Of a stretch of DNA of 52,506 nt, positions 40,701 to 48,973 are shown one piece after another. The notes under the pieces are model-generated. The model was given only the letters and a program-made list of their open reading frames with translations, ran no database searches and was not told the origin of the DNA. A program made the position numbers and the translations under genes. The first letter of the stretch is position 1. Every line of letters begins with the position of its first letter. Source of the DNA: Halieaceae bacterium (GTDB lineage: Bacteria; Pseudomonadota; Gammaproteobacteria; Pseudomonadales; Halieaceae); NCBI GenBank assembly GCA_902613175.1, contig CACMGJ010000001.1, forward strand, positions 101,569-154,074, read 5' to 3'.

Positions 40701-40799
40701 AACAACATCGCTGACGAAGAGCCCTATGCGACTCAGAACGCATGGCCAGTTGGTCCACGTGGTCGTACCTTCATTTTGGGTCTCTCTTACTCAATGTAA
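37713..40799 (+). CDS. TonB-dependent outer-membrane receptor
   Basis: 1028 residues. Signal peptide MIKSLSRKPGFALAAMAVAV to VVAQ (about 30), then a TonB box EELEEVIVTGSRI, plug domain (PIQAVSEEDIRNSGEINIADIVADIP, LNLRGLGGSRTLTLVNGRRH, GGASAVYGADAVTGVVNFILK) and a large 22-strand-type barrel ending in aromatic-rich TFILGLSYSM, the outer-membrane sorting end. It imports a large or scarce nutrient driven by TonB. The length and plug style match the carbohydrate/peptide-type receptors expanded in marine proteobacteria rather than siderophore receptors, but the substrate is not evident and neighbours do not settle it. It is monocistronic, with its own promoter and terminator. Confidence 0.95.
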   Translation: MIKSLSRKPGFALAAMAVAVATAAPAVVAQEELEEVIVTGSRIPVDSNTISSVPIQAVSEEDIRNSGEINIADIVADIPALVSSLTAENSLTGANSLNLRGLGGSRTLTLVNGRRHVAGFRGSQAVDVGSIPRALVKSVEVTTGGASAVYGADAVTGVVNFILKDDFEGLQIDLSTGRPQRGAGETTVIDIAWGTNFAGGRGNAVLTVSAEDDGGILYGERSWSRDNGIGFTVNNPDPDGAPRTILRDVGYWLTSHEGSVAPGFGGRGNTYVDINGNGIADCQESEGGRVGFLAGCWLTNPDGSVRVNQDGVIIDGLLSTGGDGAYADHNRDTLYPETDRQVVNFNVSYEFSDTLRGFLETKYVKAETNTFSEYDGFFDTLEITPDNPYLPAELQPVMDQVGYLIFTKDALDWHEDGSEFTRETTRVVAGLEWQPSEDHMVEFSVNQGIFEQTSESTSILLDRFYAAMDTVADANGNPVCRSDLNPTAAYPIDYFAWANGYTEGSFYSDRYYTFTPGDGQCQPLNPFGTYAASPEAQDFITERLTDELEVEQFVLNVTAVGSFDVLGGLLDGPIGYAAGIEYRDESSDNRLDPLTLGILPAGTSFTPGVQVSEVSPWLFGFTSFDNTQQFNTSGDYDVTDVFAEVRLPIFADRSFARELTVDAAVRQADYSTLGEATSWKFGATWAPIDEIRFRYTTSEAVRAPNISELYDPRLPIFIGKNEDPCDSLRINEGSSVREANCAAALQAIGVANSAIFNESGEYIWANPLTARFNGVSGGNPNLGVETADTDTFGLVLTPSFIEGLTITVDYWDVAIEDAISAVGAGDILKGCYDSTNYPSLGFCNSFTRRADGGLDFLETGQINFANLEAEGFDVSASYEFAVKDFFFRLRMTGSHQDQLNRFFNPLDAADVDPEIQEIQRPKTIASFGASVERGSLSVGMQSIYQSKQGVDEIEEVLGLGDNQALYGDAGFFDAMIITDLNANYRYSDELSFFAAINNIADEEPYATQNAWPVGPRGRTFILGLSYSM

Positions 40800-40820
40800 G
40801 AACTACCCATTCGATCAAGA

Positions 40821-40850
40821 GCCCGCAGCGCAAACTGCGGGCTTTTTTTT
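40821..40850 (+). terminator. Strong intrinsic terminator after the receptor gene
   Basis: Perfect 8-base stem GCCCGCAG / CTGCGGGC with loop CGCAAA, followed by eight T (40843-40850). It lies 21 bases after the receptor stop codon. Confidence 0.95.
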
Positions 40851-41066
40851 GTCTGAAAAAGGACCTCAAAGTAGCCGCTTTGGTGTTGCCTCGCTGGGCG
40901 GCTAAACGCATGATGGTGCGCAGGTAGTTCACGCACGTTTTGACGGGCTTCTGTGGGTTAAATCCGGCGTTTGAAACGCTTAGTTGAGCCTGTCTTTGAG
41001 TCAGTTGTTGGCGGTATTTTATGAAATCCGTGCGCATGAAGGCCACCGTAATGAGATAGAGCGACC

Positions 41067-41324
41067 ATGAGCAGTCTTCCCGAGCACGATGAATTTTCGA
41101 CTCACGCAGTCCCAACCGACGCGCGCGTAGCGTCATTCCGGGTGGCCGCCGTGGCGTCGATGCCCATTCATGCAGAGCGCTTGCATTACGGTCAGCGTGC
41201 AGCTGTCATTGCTGTCGGGGCCCCAGGATTTTATCAAACAGCCGAGGCGCTGGCCGCGACCGAGCCACGTTGTTTTGGCATTGATCTAGCCTATGAAGCG
41301 CTCGATACGTTGGTGAGCGACTAA
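41067..41324 (+). CDS. Small hypothetical protein
   Basis: 85 residues, no membrane segment or known motif. The ribosome site is weak (GAGCGACC). Its stop overlaps the stop of the convergent RND gene by four bases (41321-41324). Support is positional: it fills the gap between a terminator and the RND gene, and its composition looks protein-like (RVAAVASMPIHAERLHYG, FGIDLAYEALDTL). A competing minus-strand frame over the same gap (to 41136) runs through the receptor's terminator and is less likely. No function can be given. Confidence 0.4.
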   Translation: MSSLPEHDEFSTHAVPTDARVASFRVAAVASMPIHAERLHYGQRAAVIAVGAPGFYQTAEALAATEPRCFGIDLAYEALDTLVSD

Positions 41325-44300
41325 GCCTGGCTCTGACTAGGTAACGCGGTTTCTTCTGGCTCGGCGTTGGATTCAGCATCGGCGCGGAACAAGGACAGGA
41401 AGTCCTCGAGAATGACGTAAAGCGCCGGTATCAACACCAGAGTAACCGCCGTAGAGAACACGACACCAAAGCCTAGAGATACCGCCAGAGGCACAAACGG
41501 CGCGGTATCAAAGTCACGGGTCACCATGAGCGGCATTAAGCCCATGAACGTGGTGACCGATGTCAGGAAAATAGGCCGGAAACGGGACATGCCCGAGTCG
41601 ATAACCGCCTCCCTGAGCCCCATGCCATGCAGTCGCCGATTACGGTTAATAAAGTCGACGAGTACCAAGCTTGAGTTAATGACAACGCCGGAGAGTGCGA
41701 TCATTCCCAGCAGCGAGAAGAACACCAGGTCATAGCTCATGATCTGGTGCCCGAGAATGGCGCCAATGAAACCAAACGGGATGCTGGCCATGACCACAAG
41801 CGGCTGCAAGTAGGATTTCAGTGGGATTGCAAGCAGGGTGTAGATGACCATTAGTGCGACGAGACTGGCACTCACCAAACCACTCAGGGCTCTGGTTCTC
41901 TCCTCGGCTTCGCCCGCCTGCGACACAGTGACTCCTGGGAAATCTTCCATCAACTGCGGTACGTGCTTTCTGAACATCTCAACAAGGATGGTTTCGGGTG
42001 GTGCAACCTCACGGTCCGCTGACGCAATCACGTTAATGGTTCGTTGCCCATCCGTTCGGTTGATGGTTGAGTTGCCAAGCGTAGGCGTAATTTCAGCGAC
42101 CGATAAGGCCGGGACCTCGGTCCCATCAGGCAGGCGTATAGTCATCGTCTCCAAACTGGCGAGCGAACGACGATCATCTTGAGGGAAGCGCACCATGACT
42201 CGGACATCGTCACGGCCCCGTTGCACGCGCTGCGCCTCGCGTCCATAAAACGCATCTCGGACCTGATTACCAAGATCCGCCTGAGTCAGTCCCAGAGCCT
42301 CAGCCTCAGGGAGCACCTTCAAGGCGAGCTCGCGTTTGCCGGTACGGTAACTATTGCTGATGTCATAAAGGCCACCGTAACTTGCAAGGGTGTCAGTCAA
42401 GTCGTTGGCAGCGTGTCCCAGCTGCTCGATATCTCGGCCTCGAAGTTCAAGATGGATATCCGCACCCATGGAGACGGCATCCGCTGAGAAGCTAAGCTCA
42501 ACGACATCGGAAATCGGGGGTGTAAGGTCCCGCCAGAGATTCACCACTTCTTGAGGCGTCATACCGCCGCGCTCGCGGTAGGGAACAAGGTTCAAAGAGA
42601 CTTCGGCAACGTTAGAGCCTATGGCACCGACCATCACAATCGCGCCCTGCGTAATGCTGACGCCAACCGAGGAAAGCTCGTTTTTGAAAGCCGACTTGCC
42701 GTCCTTACGCTCGGCATCGACTCTTCGCCGGGTCTCGGCCGCAGAGGCTTGAATCTTCTCGATGACGGCTTGCGTGCCTGCCAGTGGATAGCCCTCGGGC
42801 ATAACCACGCGTGCGACCACATTGTTTCCCGCAACGGCCGGGAAGAACTGGAAAATGACGCGACCACTTGCCATCAAACCACCCATGACGATTATCATCG
42901 CGAGGGCAATAGATAAGGTTGTGTAGCGGTTGTCGATGCCCCATTCAATCCATCGTTTGTAGCGGTGTGTCGCAAAATGCTCCAAGGAACCTGCAATTCG
43001 GTCTTGAAAAACTTCCCACCGTTGACCAAACCCAGATTGGCGCCGCCTGTTGCTTCGGTGGGCTAGGTGGGACGGCAAGATCAGCTGCGATTCCACGATG
43101 CTGAAAATCAGGCACAGTACAACCGTGCCGCCAATCGAATAAAAGAATTGCCCTAGATTAGTATCAACATTCAGCAGCGGCATGAATGCCGCAATGGTCG
43201 TCAGAACGCCAAAGAAGACGGGTACTGCAACCTCGCTTGTGCCTTCGATGGCGGCTGAACGCGGATCGAGCCCACCTTGCTCTTTCGTATAGATGCGTTC
43301 GCCGACCACGATTGCATCATCAACAACGACGCCTAGCGATAATAGTAGGCCCATGAGAGAAAGTGTGCTGATGCTCAAATCTGCGCTCGGGAAAAAGGCG
43401 AGGGCGCCAAAGATAGCGACTGGTATGCCCGCGCTGACCCACAACGCTAACCGCACCCGAAGAAAAAGCGACAAACTGATGATCACTAGCAGCAGCCCGC
43501 CAAAGGCGTTGTTGATCATGGTTCCGAGTCGACCGACAAGCTCATCGGCTTCGTTACTCCACATCGTAAAGTGGATGCCCTCAGGTAGCTCTCGTTCTTT
43601 ACTCTCAACGTAGGCGACAACGGCTTCTGAAATTTCAATGGCATCGTCGCTGCCAATACGCGAGATTTGAATCATCATGGCTTGTTCGCCATTGAATTCG
43701 CCGTATTGGTCAATATCTTCAAAGCCATCGACGATGGTTGCGATATCTCGCAGCAGCAGACGACCGCCACCGGGCTCTCTCGCCACGACAACGTTTTCTA
43801 GCTCTTCTCCCGAGTAGCGCTGGCCGGTGCCTCGCAGGCGAATCTCGCCAGCGTCGGCTTTCACTGAGCCACCGGGAATATCAATGCTCGAACTTCGAAT
43901 GGCATGCGCTACTTGATCCAATGTCAGCTGGTGCCTGCGAAGAGTGGCTTCTGATATCTCGACGGAGATCTCATCCGCACGCATGTAAAGCGTCTCGACA
44001 AGACTGACTTCGGGGAGTTCGAGCAGATCCTTACGGATCGACTCGGTGATGTTCTTTAGTGAACGCTCGTCGGTATCACCGTGCACCGCAATCTGAGCCA
44101 CAAGGCTGCGCATGGTGACCTGGGAAACAATGGGGCGCTCCGTATTCGTGGGGAAGGTTGAGATGGCGTTGACCTGCGCTTTGATATCGTCAAGCGCTTT
44201 GGCTTGGTCAGCGTCCATCTCCAACTCAACGGCGACACTGCATTGACCTTCCGCAGCCGTCGTTTTGACCTTTACGATATTTTCGATGCCATCGATGGAC

Positions 44301-44509
44301 TCCTCAATGCGCGAACACACGCCGGTCTCTACCTCGGCCGGCGCCGCGCCCAAGTAGGAGACAGTAACCATGACGACGGGTGATTCTACGTTTGGAAATT
44401 CCTCTTTGCGCACATCGTTAAGCGCGAGCAACCCCGAGCCAATCAGGATGAACATCAATAAGTTGGCGGCAACGGGGTTATCGACAAACCAGGCTATGAG
44501 CTTAGGCAT
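41321..44509 (-). CDS. RND-family efflux pump, inner-membrane transporter
   Basis: 1062 residues with the twelve-helix, two-loop RND layout. N-terminus MPKLIAWFVDNPVAANLLMF, then YLGAAPAEVETGVCSRIEESIDGI in the pore domain, GVVVDDAIVVGERIYTKEQGG in helix 4 with the paired proton-relay Asp residues, and the duplicated second half (ASIPFGFIGAILGHQIM, SGVVINSSLVLVDFIN). It fits the HAE1-like/AcrB-relative group that includes many uncharacterised marine pumps. Its ribosome site GAGG overlaps the stop codon of the adaptor gene upstream (gap 9 bases), so translation is coupled. No outer-membrane channel gene is in the window; a shared TolC is assumed. Confidence 0.93.
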   Translation of the reverse strand: MPKLIAWFVDNPVAANLLMFILIGSGLLALNDVRKEEFPNVESPVVMVTVSYLGAAPAEVETGVCSRIEESIDGIENIVKVKTTAAEGQCSVAVELEMDADQAKALDDIKAQVNAISTFPTNTERPIVSQVTMRSLVAQIAVHGDTDERSLKNITESIRKDLLELPEVSLVETLYMRADEISVEISEATLRRHQLTLDQVAHAIRSSSIDIPGGSVKADAGEIRLRGTGQRYSGEELENVVVAREPGGGRLLLRDIATIVDGFEDIDQYGEFNGEQAMMIQISRIGSDDAIEISEAVVAYVESKERELPEGIHFTMWSNEADELVGRLGTMINNAFGGLLLVIISLSLFLRVRLALWVSAGIPVAIFGALAFFPSADLSISTLSLMGLLLSLGVVVDDAIVVGERIYTKEQGGLDPRSAAIEGTSEVAVPVFFGVLTTIAAFMPLLNVDTNLGQFFYSIGGTVVLCLIFSIVESQLILPSHLAHRSNRRRQSGFGQRWEVFQDRIAGSLEHFATHRYKRWIEWGIDNRYTTLSIALAMIIVMGGLMASGRVIFQFFPAVAGNNVVARVVMPEGYPLAGTQAVIEKIQASAAETRRRVDAERKDGKSAFKNELSSVGVSITQGAIVMVGAIGSNVAEVSLNLVPYRERGGMTPQEVVNLWRDLTPPISDVVELSFSADAVSMGADIHLELRGRDIEQLGHAANDLTDTLASYGGLYDISNSYRTGKRELALKVLPEAEALGLTQADLGNQVRDAFYGREAQRVQRGRDDVRVMVRFPQDDRRSLASLETMTIRLPDGTEVPALSVAEITPTLGNSTINRTDGQRTINVIASADREVAPPETILVEMFRKHVPQLMEDFPGVTVSQAGEAEERTRALSGLVSASLVALMVIYTLLAIPLKSYLQPLVVMASIPFGFIGAILGHQIMSYDLVFFSLLGMIALSGVVINSSLVLVDFINRNRRLHGMGLREAVIDSGMSRFRPIFLTSVTTFMGLMPLMVTRDFDTAPFVPLAVSLGFGVVFSTAVTLVLIPALYVILEDFLSLFRADAESNAEPEETALPSQSQA

Positions 44510-44518
44510 TGGCGGGCC

Positions 44519-45685
44519 TCAGTCGATCACTGTGACGGGCATGCCCTCAACCACAAACTGCAGTGGAGAGATGCTGATGCGCTCTCCTGAGGCAAGTCCC
44601 TCAGAGATAAGCGCATCGCTGTCAGAGAGCTTGAATACGGTCACTTCGCGGAAGTGAAGCTGATTGCTGTCGTCGATCACCATCACCGAGTTATCGGGTC
44701 GCAGGGCGGTTCGTGGCACAGAGACCAAATTATCCACGGTCCGACCAGTTATGACGGCGTCGACGAAGAGTCCGACGGGCAATTGGACGCCGTTACTGTT
44801 GAGCGTCTCGGTCACCTCTACAATGACATGTAAAAAGCGACTTTTTGTCGAGATGTCGCCTTCCGTTCGAAGCAGTTTGGCTAACCAGGACTGCGTATCT
44901 CCCCCGTAGTCAGCAGTCAGCACAACATCAGCGGGTTCTTCGCCAGCCAGTCCGGTTTGGGCGTAGCTCGGGTCTAGGTAGGCAAGTTGAGCATCTGCCA
45001 GAGGTAGACGCACTTGGAGCCGATCGGTGTCATACAAGGTCGCAATCATGGCACCCTTGGATAAGAACTGGCCAATATCCACGTTCTCTGCGCGCACACG
45101 ACCATTGAAGGGGGCTGTGAAGACCGTACGCTCGAGGTCGACGGTAGCTCGTTTCACCGCCGCAGACGCATCGTCCAAGGCGGCATTCGCAACCGCTAAT
45201 AAGCGCTCGGCGTTTTGTAGTTGTGCAATGCTCGCTAACTCTTCACCGTACAGTGATTTAATACGCGCAGTTTCTTCAGCGGCGTAGCGTTGCTCTGCTT
45301 GCGCTCGGGACAGTGCGGCTTGGGATCGCGCTACTGCAATTTCATTGTCTCGCGGATCAAGCTTTAGAAGAACATCGCCTTTGCTAAAGTCCCCGCCGGC
45401 GACAAGGCTGGAAGAGAGTTCAATGACTTCACCCGCCACTTGCGCCACCAGTTTAGTCTCAACGCTGGGCTGAACGTTTCCCTCAGAGCTGACGCTAAGT
45501 TGCATGGGAGCGAGGTTGATATCGAGTGCGCGAACCGCGACAGGGACCGGCTCTTTTACGGTTGTTTTTAGTGTCGGCTGGTTATTCACCAGGACAACAA
45601 AAATCACAGCAGATAAGGCCAGTATCAATAGCGGTACGAGTAACCTCTTTATCGCTGAAGGTTTGCCAGACGTGCCGTCGTTCAT
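44519..45685 (-). CDS. RND efflux periplasmic adaptor (membrane fusion protein)
   Basis: 388 residues. N-terminal anchor (LLVPLLILALSAVIFVVLV, about 15-33), then lipoyl half EGNVQPSVETKLVAQVAGEV, an alpha-hairpin (RSQAALSRAQAEQRYAAEETARIKS), second lipoyl half VFTAPFNGRVRAENVDIGQFL and beta-barrel/membrane-proximal domains. ATG 45685 has GGGA upstream. It is the first gene of the pump operon and bridges the RND transporter to an outer-membrane channel. Confidence 0.92.
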   Translation of the reverse strand: MNDGTSGKPSAIKRLLVPLLILALSAVIFVVLVNNQPTLKTTVKEPVPVAVRALDINLAPMQLSVSSEGNVQPSVETKLVAQVAGEVIELSSSLVAGGDFSKGDVLLKLDPRDNEIAVARSQAALSRAQAEQRYAAEETARIKSLYGEELASIAQLQNAERLLAVANAALDDASAAVKRATVDLERTVFTAPFNGRVRAENVDIGQFLSKGAMIATLYDTDRLQVRLPLADAQLAYLDPSYAQTGLAGEEPADVVLTADYGGDTQSWLAKLLRTEGDISTKSRFLHVIVEVTETLNSNGVQLPVGLFVDAVITGRTVDNLVSVPRTALRPDNSVMVIDDSNQLHFREVTVFKLSDSDALISEGLASGERISISPLQFVVEGMPVTVID

Positions 45686-45739
45686 AGTGGATCCCAGTTG
45701 ATAAATGCGAGTTTCTGCGCCCCGATAGTGGTGCCACGC

Positions 45740-45765
45740 ATTATACGGGTTTACGTATGAAACCC
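45740..45765 (-). promoter_or_regulatory. RND operon promoter with overlapping palindromic operator
   Basis: On the minus strand a perfect -10 TATAAT lies at 45745-45740, 55 bases before the adaptor ATG. Directly upstream of it, in the -35/-10 spacer, is an inverted repeat GGGTTT-N7-AAACCC (45765-45747). A repressor bound there would block polymerase, as TetR-family regulators do at many efflux operons. The -35 box is poor (GATGGG), which would suit a regulated promoter. No regulator gene is adjacent. Confidence 0.6.
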
Positions 45766-45959
45766 ATCTCGTCCGTGTGAATGATGGTAATTATGTCTAA
45801 TAGAGACGCCATTTACTCGAAAAACACACTAGTAGGCCCAATCCGAAGGACTGATCCCTCGCACCCTACATAGCCTGACCCAGCGGTGTCTTTAGTACCG
45901 TCTCTTAATAGGTCATCAGCGTGTCATTACGCGCCAAAACCGCTTAATGAGTGCTTTAT

Positions 45960-46367
45960 TCAGATAGGTAGGCCGTCATCAATCGCATGATCGCGCTCGG
46001 CGGGCGTCTGCACACCGAGTACATGGTAGATGCCGTTGACGGTTTCCTGCGTTGCCTGAATGTCATCCCGCGCCGCGTAGAACTGGCTATACCATTTGCG
46101 ACCTTTGAGGAAAGGGCCCTCAGTTTTCATGGCCATGGGTTTGAGCGCAGGCGTCTTGTTCTGCCAGATTTCAAAGTTTTTGGAGAATGCCTCTAAAGCG
46201 CCAGCCTGAATGGCTTTCGCCATCTCTTTGTCTTCCGGCGTGATCGTGCCTGTGGCTGATTTCACTAAGCAGCCGTGCCATGCCTTGATCTTGCCATCGC
46301 CGACGGGTGTGTTCGCAATCATTTCGAACTGTGTGGCATCTAGTTTTACTTGGGCTGGCCGATAAAT
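45960..46367 (-). pseudogene. 5'-truncated Rieske oxygenase remnant (KshA-like C-terminus)
   Basis: The frame encodes only the end of a KshA-like Rieske non-haem iron oxygenase: ATQFEMIANTPVGDG, KAWHGCLVKS, EAFSKNFEIWQNKTPAL, and GPFLKGRKWYSQFYAARDD. Family enzymes are about 330-390 residues, with an N-terminal [2Fe-2S] Rieske domain and central iron ligands; both are missing. Similarity continues upstream of the first ATG (46322, giving 120 residues), since VKLDATQFE is in frame with no start, so the ATG is internal and the gene was cut. The rubredoxin-reductase gene begins where the missing part should be. Intact relatives hydroxylate steroid-like rings. Expression as a functional enzyme is unlikely. 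Confidence 0.7.
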
Positions 46368-47737
46368 CAGAGAATGGCAGGCAGCTGCTTTGTCAGCGGC
46401 ACACGCTCTTTCACCGCTTGGCCCGTCAGCGCAAAGCCAAGTAGGTCACCCTCTGGGCTATGGAACAAGGCTTTGACGTTCTGTCCATCAGCCTCAATGG
46501 TCCATTCACCCTCGGCGTTACGCCCTACGGGAGACACACAGACCGGACAGGCGGGTGTTTTAATGGTCACGGGCATAGCAGGGTAGGCCACCTCCGTCGG
46601 TGTGCCGGTTAGCGTGGCCGCTAGCGCACGCGCAGCCGCCATGAGCGGTGCCACATACACCAGGACGTGGCCTTCCACTTCAGCACAATCGCCAATGGCG
46701 TAGACATTCTCGACACTGGTGCGCAGGTATCGGTCCGTTTTAATGCCGCGTCCGCATTCAATCCCCGCATCAGCCGCAAGTTGCGTTCTGGGGCGAACAC
46801 CCACTGCAGACAGCACGGCGTCGGCTTCGATGGTTTCGCCGTTATTAAGGGCAACGCTGTAGCCGCCTTCGGATCGGTTGACGTCCGTTGCCAATGGCCC
46901 GAAATGAAAACGTGCGCCTTTTTCTTCTAACGCTCGCTGAACAGCGCGTCCTGCAGTTTCCGGCAACAGCGTGGGTAGGCAGTAATCCATCGGATCGACG
47001 GCTTCCACGGTGAAGTCACCATTGAGAAGGTCATTAGTGAACTCACAGCCAATGAGTCCAGCACCAATCACCGCGACTTTTTTGGCACCAGTCTGCGTTA
47101 GTGTATCCCTGAACCGTCGGTAGTCATCGAGATCGTTAACCCCCATGACCTCATCGGCGGCATCTCCGCCCATGGGGGGTCGAATCAGTTCAGCGCCCAG
47201 CGTAAGTACCAGGCTTGAGTAGGGCACTCGCTCTCCCGACGTCAGTACGACTTCACTTAAGACCGTATCGAGCGACGCAACCTGGGTGCGTGTTCGCACG
47301 GTGACACCCAGATTGTCTGACATGTTTTCGGCGGTCTGCGTAGCCAGTTGATCAGGCTCAAATTTCTTAGTGAAACCTGTCGAGATCATAGGTTTAGAGT
47401 AGTTTTCACCGCCGTCGCGAGTGATGAGCGTTATAGCTGTATCTGCATCGGTTTTCTTGATGGTATTAGCCAAGCTGTAAGCTGCGAGTCCAGAACCGAT
47501 GACCACGATAGGGTGACCCGAAGGTCCGGTGTCGCTCGATGCGGACGCGTCCTCAGATTCTGCTTCATCTTCAGTACCGGGAATGAGCTCGAAGTCATCT
47601 TTGCCAACGCCGCAATCGGGACATGTCCAGTCGTCGGGTACATCAGCCCACTTTGTACCGGGCGCAATGCCATCATCGGGCCAGCCTTCTTTCTCGTCGT
47701 AGATCAGACCACAAACGATGCATTCCCACTGAGCCAT
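46367..47737 (-). CDS. Rubredoxin fused to rubredoxin reductase (NADH-dependent)
   Basis: 456 residues from ATG 47737 (AAAAGGA site). Residues 1-52 are a rubredoxin: iron ligands Cys6, Cys9 (CIVCG), Cys39, Cys42 (CPDCGVGK). After an acidic linker (55-72) comes a FAD/NAD reductase of the rubredoxin-reductase/AlkT type: [14 protein letters not shown] for [17 protein letters not shown] for NAD(P)H, and [13 protein letters not shown] near the end. The fusion is a self-contained chain from NAD(P)H to a one-electron carrier. Rubredoxin reductases feed alkane hydroxylases or O2/H2O2-reducing enzymes; no alkB is in the window. Confidence 0.92.
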   Translation of the reverse strand: MAQWECIVCGLIYDEKEGWPDDGIAPGTKWADVPDDWTCPDCGVGKDDFELIPGTEDEAESEDASASSDTGPSGHPIVVIGSGLAAYSLANTIKKTDADTAITLITRDGGENYSKPMISTGFTKKFEPDQLATQTAENMSDNLGVTVRTRTQVASLDTVLSEVVLTSGERVPYSSLVLTLGAELIRPPMGGDAADEVMGVNDLDDYRRFRDTLTQTGAKKVAVIGAGLIGCEFTNDLLNGDFTVEAVDPMDYCLPTLLPETAGRAVQRALEEKGARFHFGPLATDVNRSEGGYSVALNNGETIEADAVLSAVGVRPRTQLAADAGIECGRGIKTDRYLRTSVENVYAIGDCAEVEGHVLVYVAPLMAAARALAATLTGTPTEVAYPAMPVTIKTPACPVCVSPVGRNAEGEWTIEADGQNVKALFHSPEGDLLGFALTGQAVKERVPLTKQLPAIL

Positions 47738-47905
47738 AAACAATCCTTTTAATCTTTTTTGAGCCTGAGATTACGGTGTTTCGCGACAACACTACCAAAT
47801 GAGCCGGCAGTCTGCCCAAAATCTGTTGTTTCGTCATCCACTTGTCGGACTAACGGCAAAGGAAATGGATCTGCTCACCGAAAATGACTCAAAGCGATTG
47901 GGTTG

Positions 47906-48829
47906 TCAGACCGTTGTTACCCAGTAAAGGCTGCCGAGGCTCAGGGCCGACCAAAGCACCAGTGCCATGCCCATCAGCCTAGGGCAGATCGTCTTGAGCG
48001 ACTCGAGGGACATTTGCGAGCCGATCAGGAATAGAGCGAGGCCAAATAGGCTCTTGCTGATCAGTAAAAACAGGCTGGTGACCTCCCCATCGAACTGGAA
48101 GTAGCCTCCGATCACACTCGCTATGATGAAGCCCGCGACGAAGAGCGGTATCCGAATCTCGTTGGCACTGATGCGCGTCATCGAGTAGCTAGCCACGATT
48201 ATCACGGGGATGAGCCACAAAATACGGAGGATCTTCAATGTCGCTGCGGTCGTGAGTGCCTCGTCGCCGTACGCGGCGGCGGCACCTACAACGGAAGAGG
48301 TGTCGTGAATGGCCACAGCAGCCCACATGCCAAATTGCTGCTGACTCAAATCCATTGCATGTCCGATCGCAGGAAAGAGCAAAATACCGATGCCGTTAAG
48401 GACAAAGATTATCGTGAGGGTTTGAGCGACCTGCTGGTTCTCAGCTTTGATTACCGGTGCGAGGGTGGCAACCGCCGTACCCCCACAAACTGCAGTACCT
48501 GTCATCAAAAGTTTTCCGCTGACATCATCAAGTCGAAGCAGCTTCAGTAGAATGAGACCACTGACTAGGGTGGCCAAGACTAGCACTGAAACGACAGCAC
48601 CGTTTACGGATCCGAGTGTCACGACCTCCCTGAAGGGTAAAGCTAAGCCCAGGATGACCACGCCGGATTGCAACGCCCCGCGTGATAGTCGAGAGGCATC
48701 GTTCAAGGGAGCAGGACCAACGGTTAATGCCAGTCCAATACCCAAGAAGAGTGCGAGTGCAGCTTGCTGGGAGTAGATCGCGAGACCTGCCCCCATCAAA
48801 TAAGCAATATGCGTATGCGTTTTAGTCAT
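47906..48829 (-). CDS. YeiH-family (UPF0324) membrane protein, putative sulfate/anion exporter
   Basis: 307 residues, about ten membrane segments. The YeiH/UPF0324 signature is present: SGKLLMTGTAVCGGTAVATLAPVI and WAAVAIHDTSSVVGAAAAYG, with the GVVILGL and NGIGILLFP segments. Family members have been linked to sulfonate/taurine catabolism as possible sulfate exporters, but the substrate is not settled. Single gene with no obvious partner; the ribosome site is weak. Confidence 0.87.
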   Translation of the reverse strand: MTKTHTHIAYLMGAGLAIYSQQAALALFLGIGLALTVGPAPLNDASRLSRGALQSGVVILGLALPFREVVTLGSVNGAVVSVLVLATLVSGLILLKLLRLDDVSGKLLMTGTAVCGGTAVATLAPVIKAENQQVAQTLTIIFVLNGIGILLFPAIGHAMDLSQQQFGMWAAVAIHDTSSVVGAAAAYGDEALTTAATLKILRILWLIPVIIVASYSMTRISANEIRIPLFVAGFIIASVIGGYFQFDGEVTSLFLLISKSLFGLALFLIGSQMSLESLKTICPRLMGMALVLWSALSLGSLYWVTTV

Positions 48830-48973
48830 ATGGTAAGTATGACAGTTTGAACGTCACTTTCCAGCCGTTCAGATGGGTGTTTTTAGTCTTAACTGCCGAC
48901 GCATATCGGTAATATCAGGGCGCAGAGACCACCGCGGTTTCAGTCGCCAAACACGTTGTAAGAGAGGATCGAT

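Noticed and set aside
40771-41136. 121-codon minus-strand frame over the region after the TonB receptor
   Set aside because: It reads through the strong terminator and into the receptor 3' end; arginine-rich shadow-like composition. A start at its internal Met would still run through the terminator.
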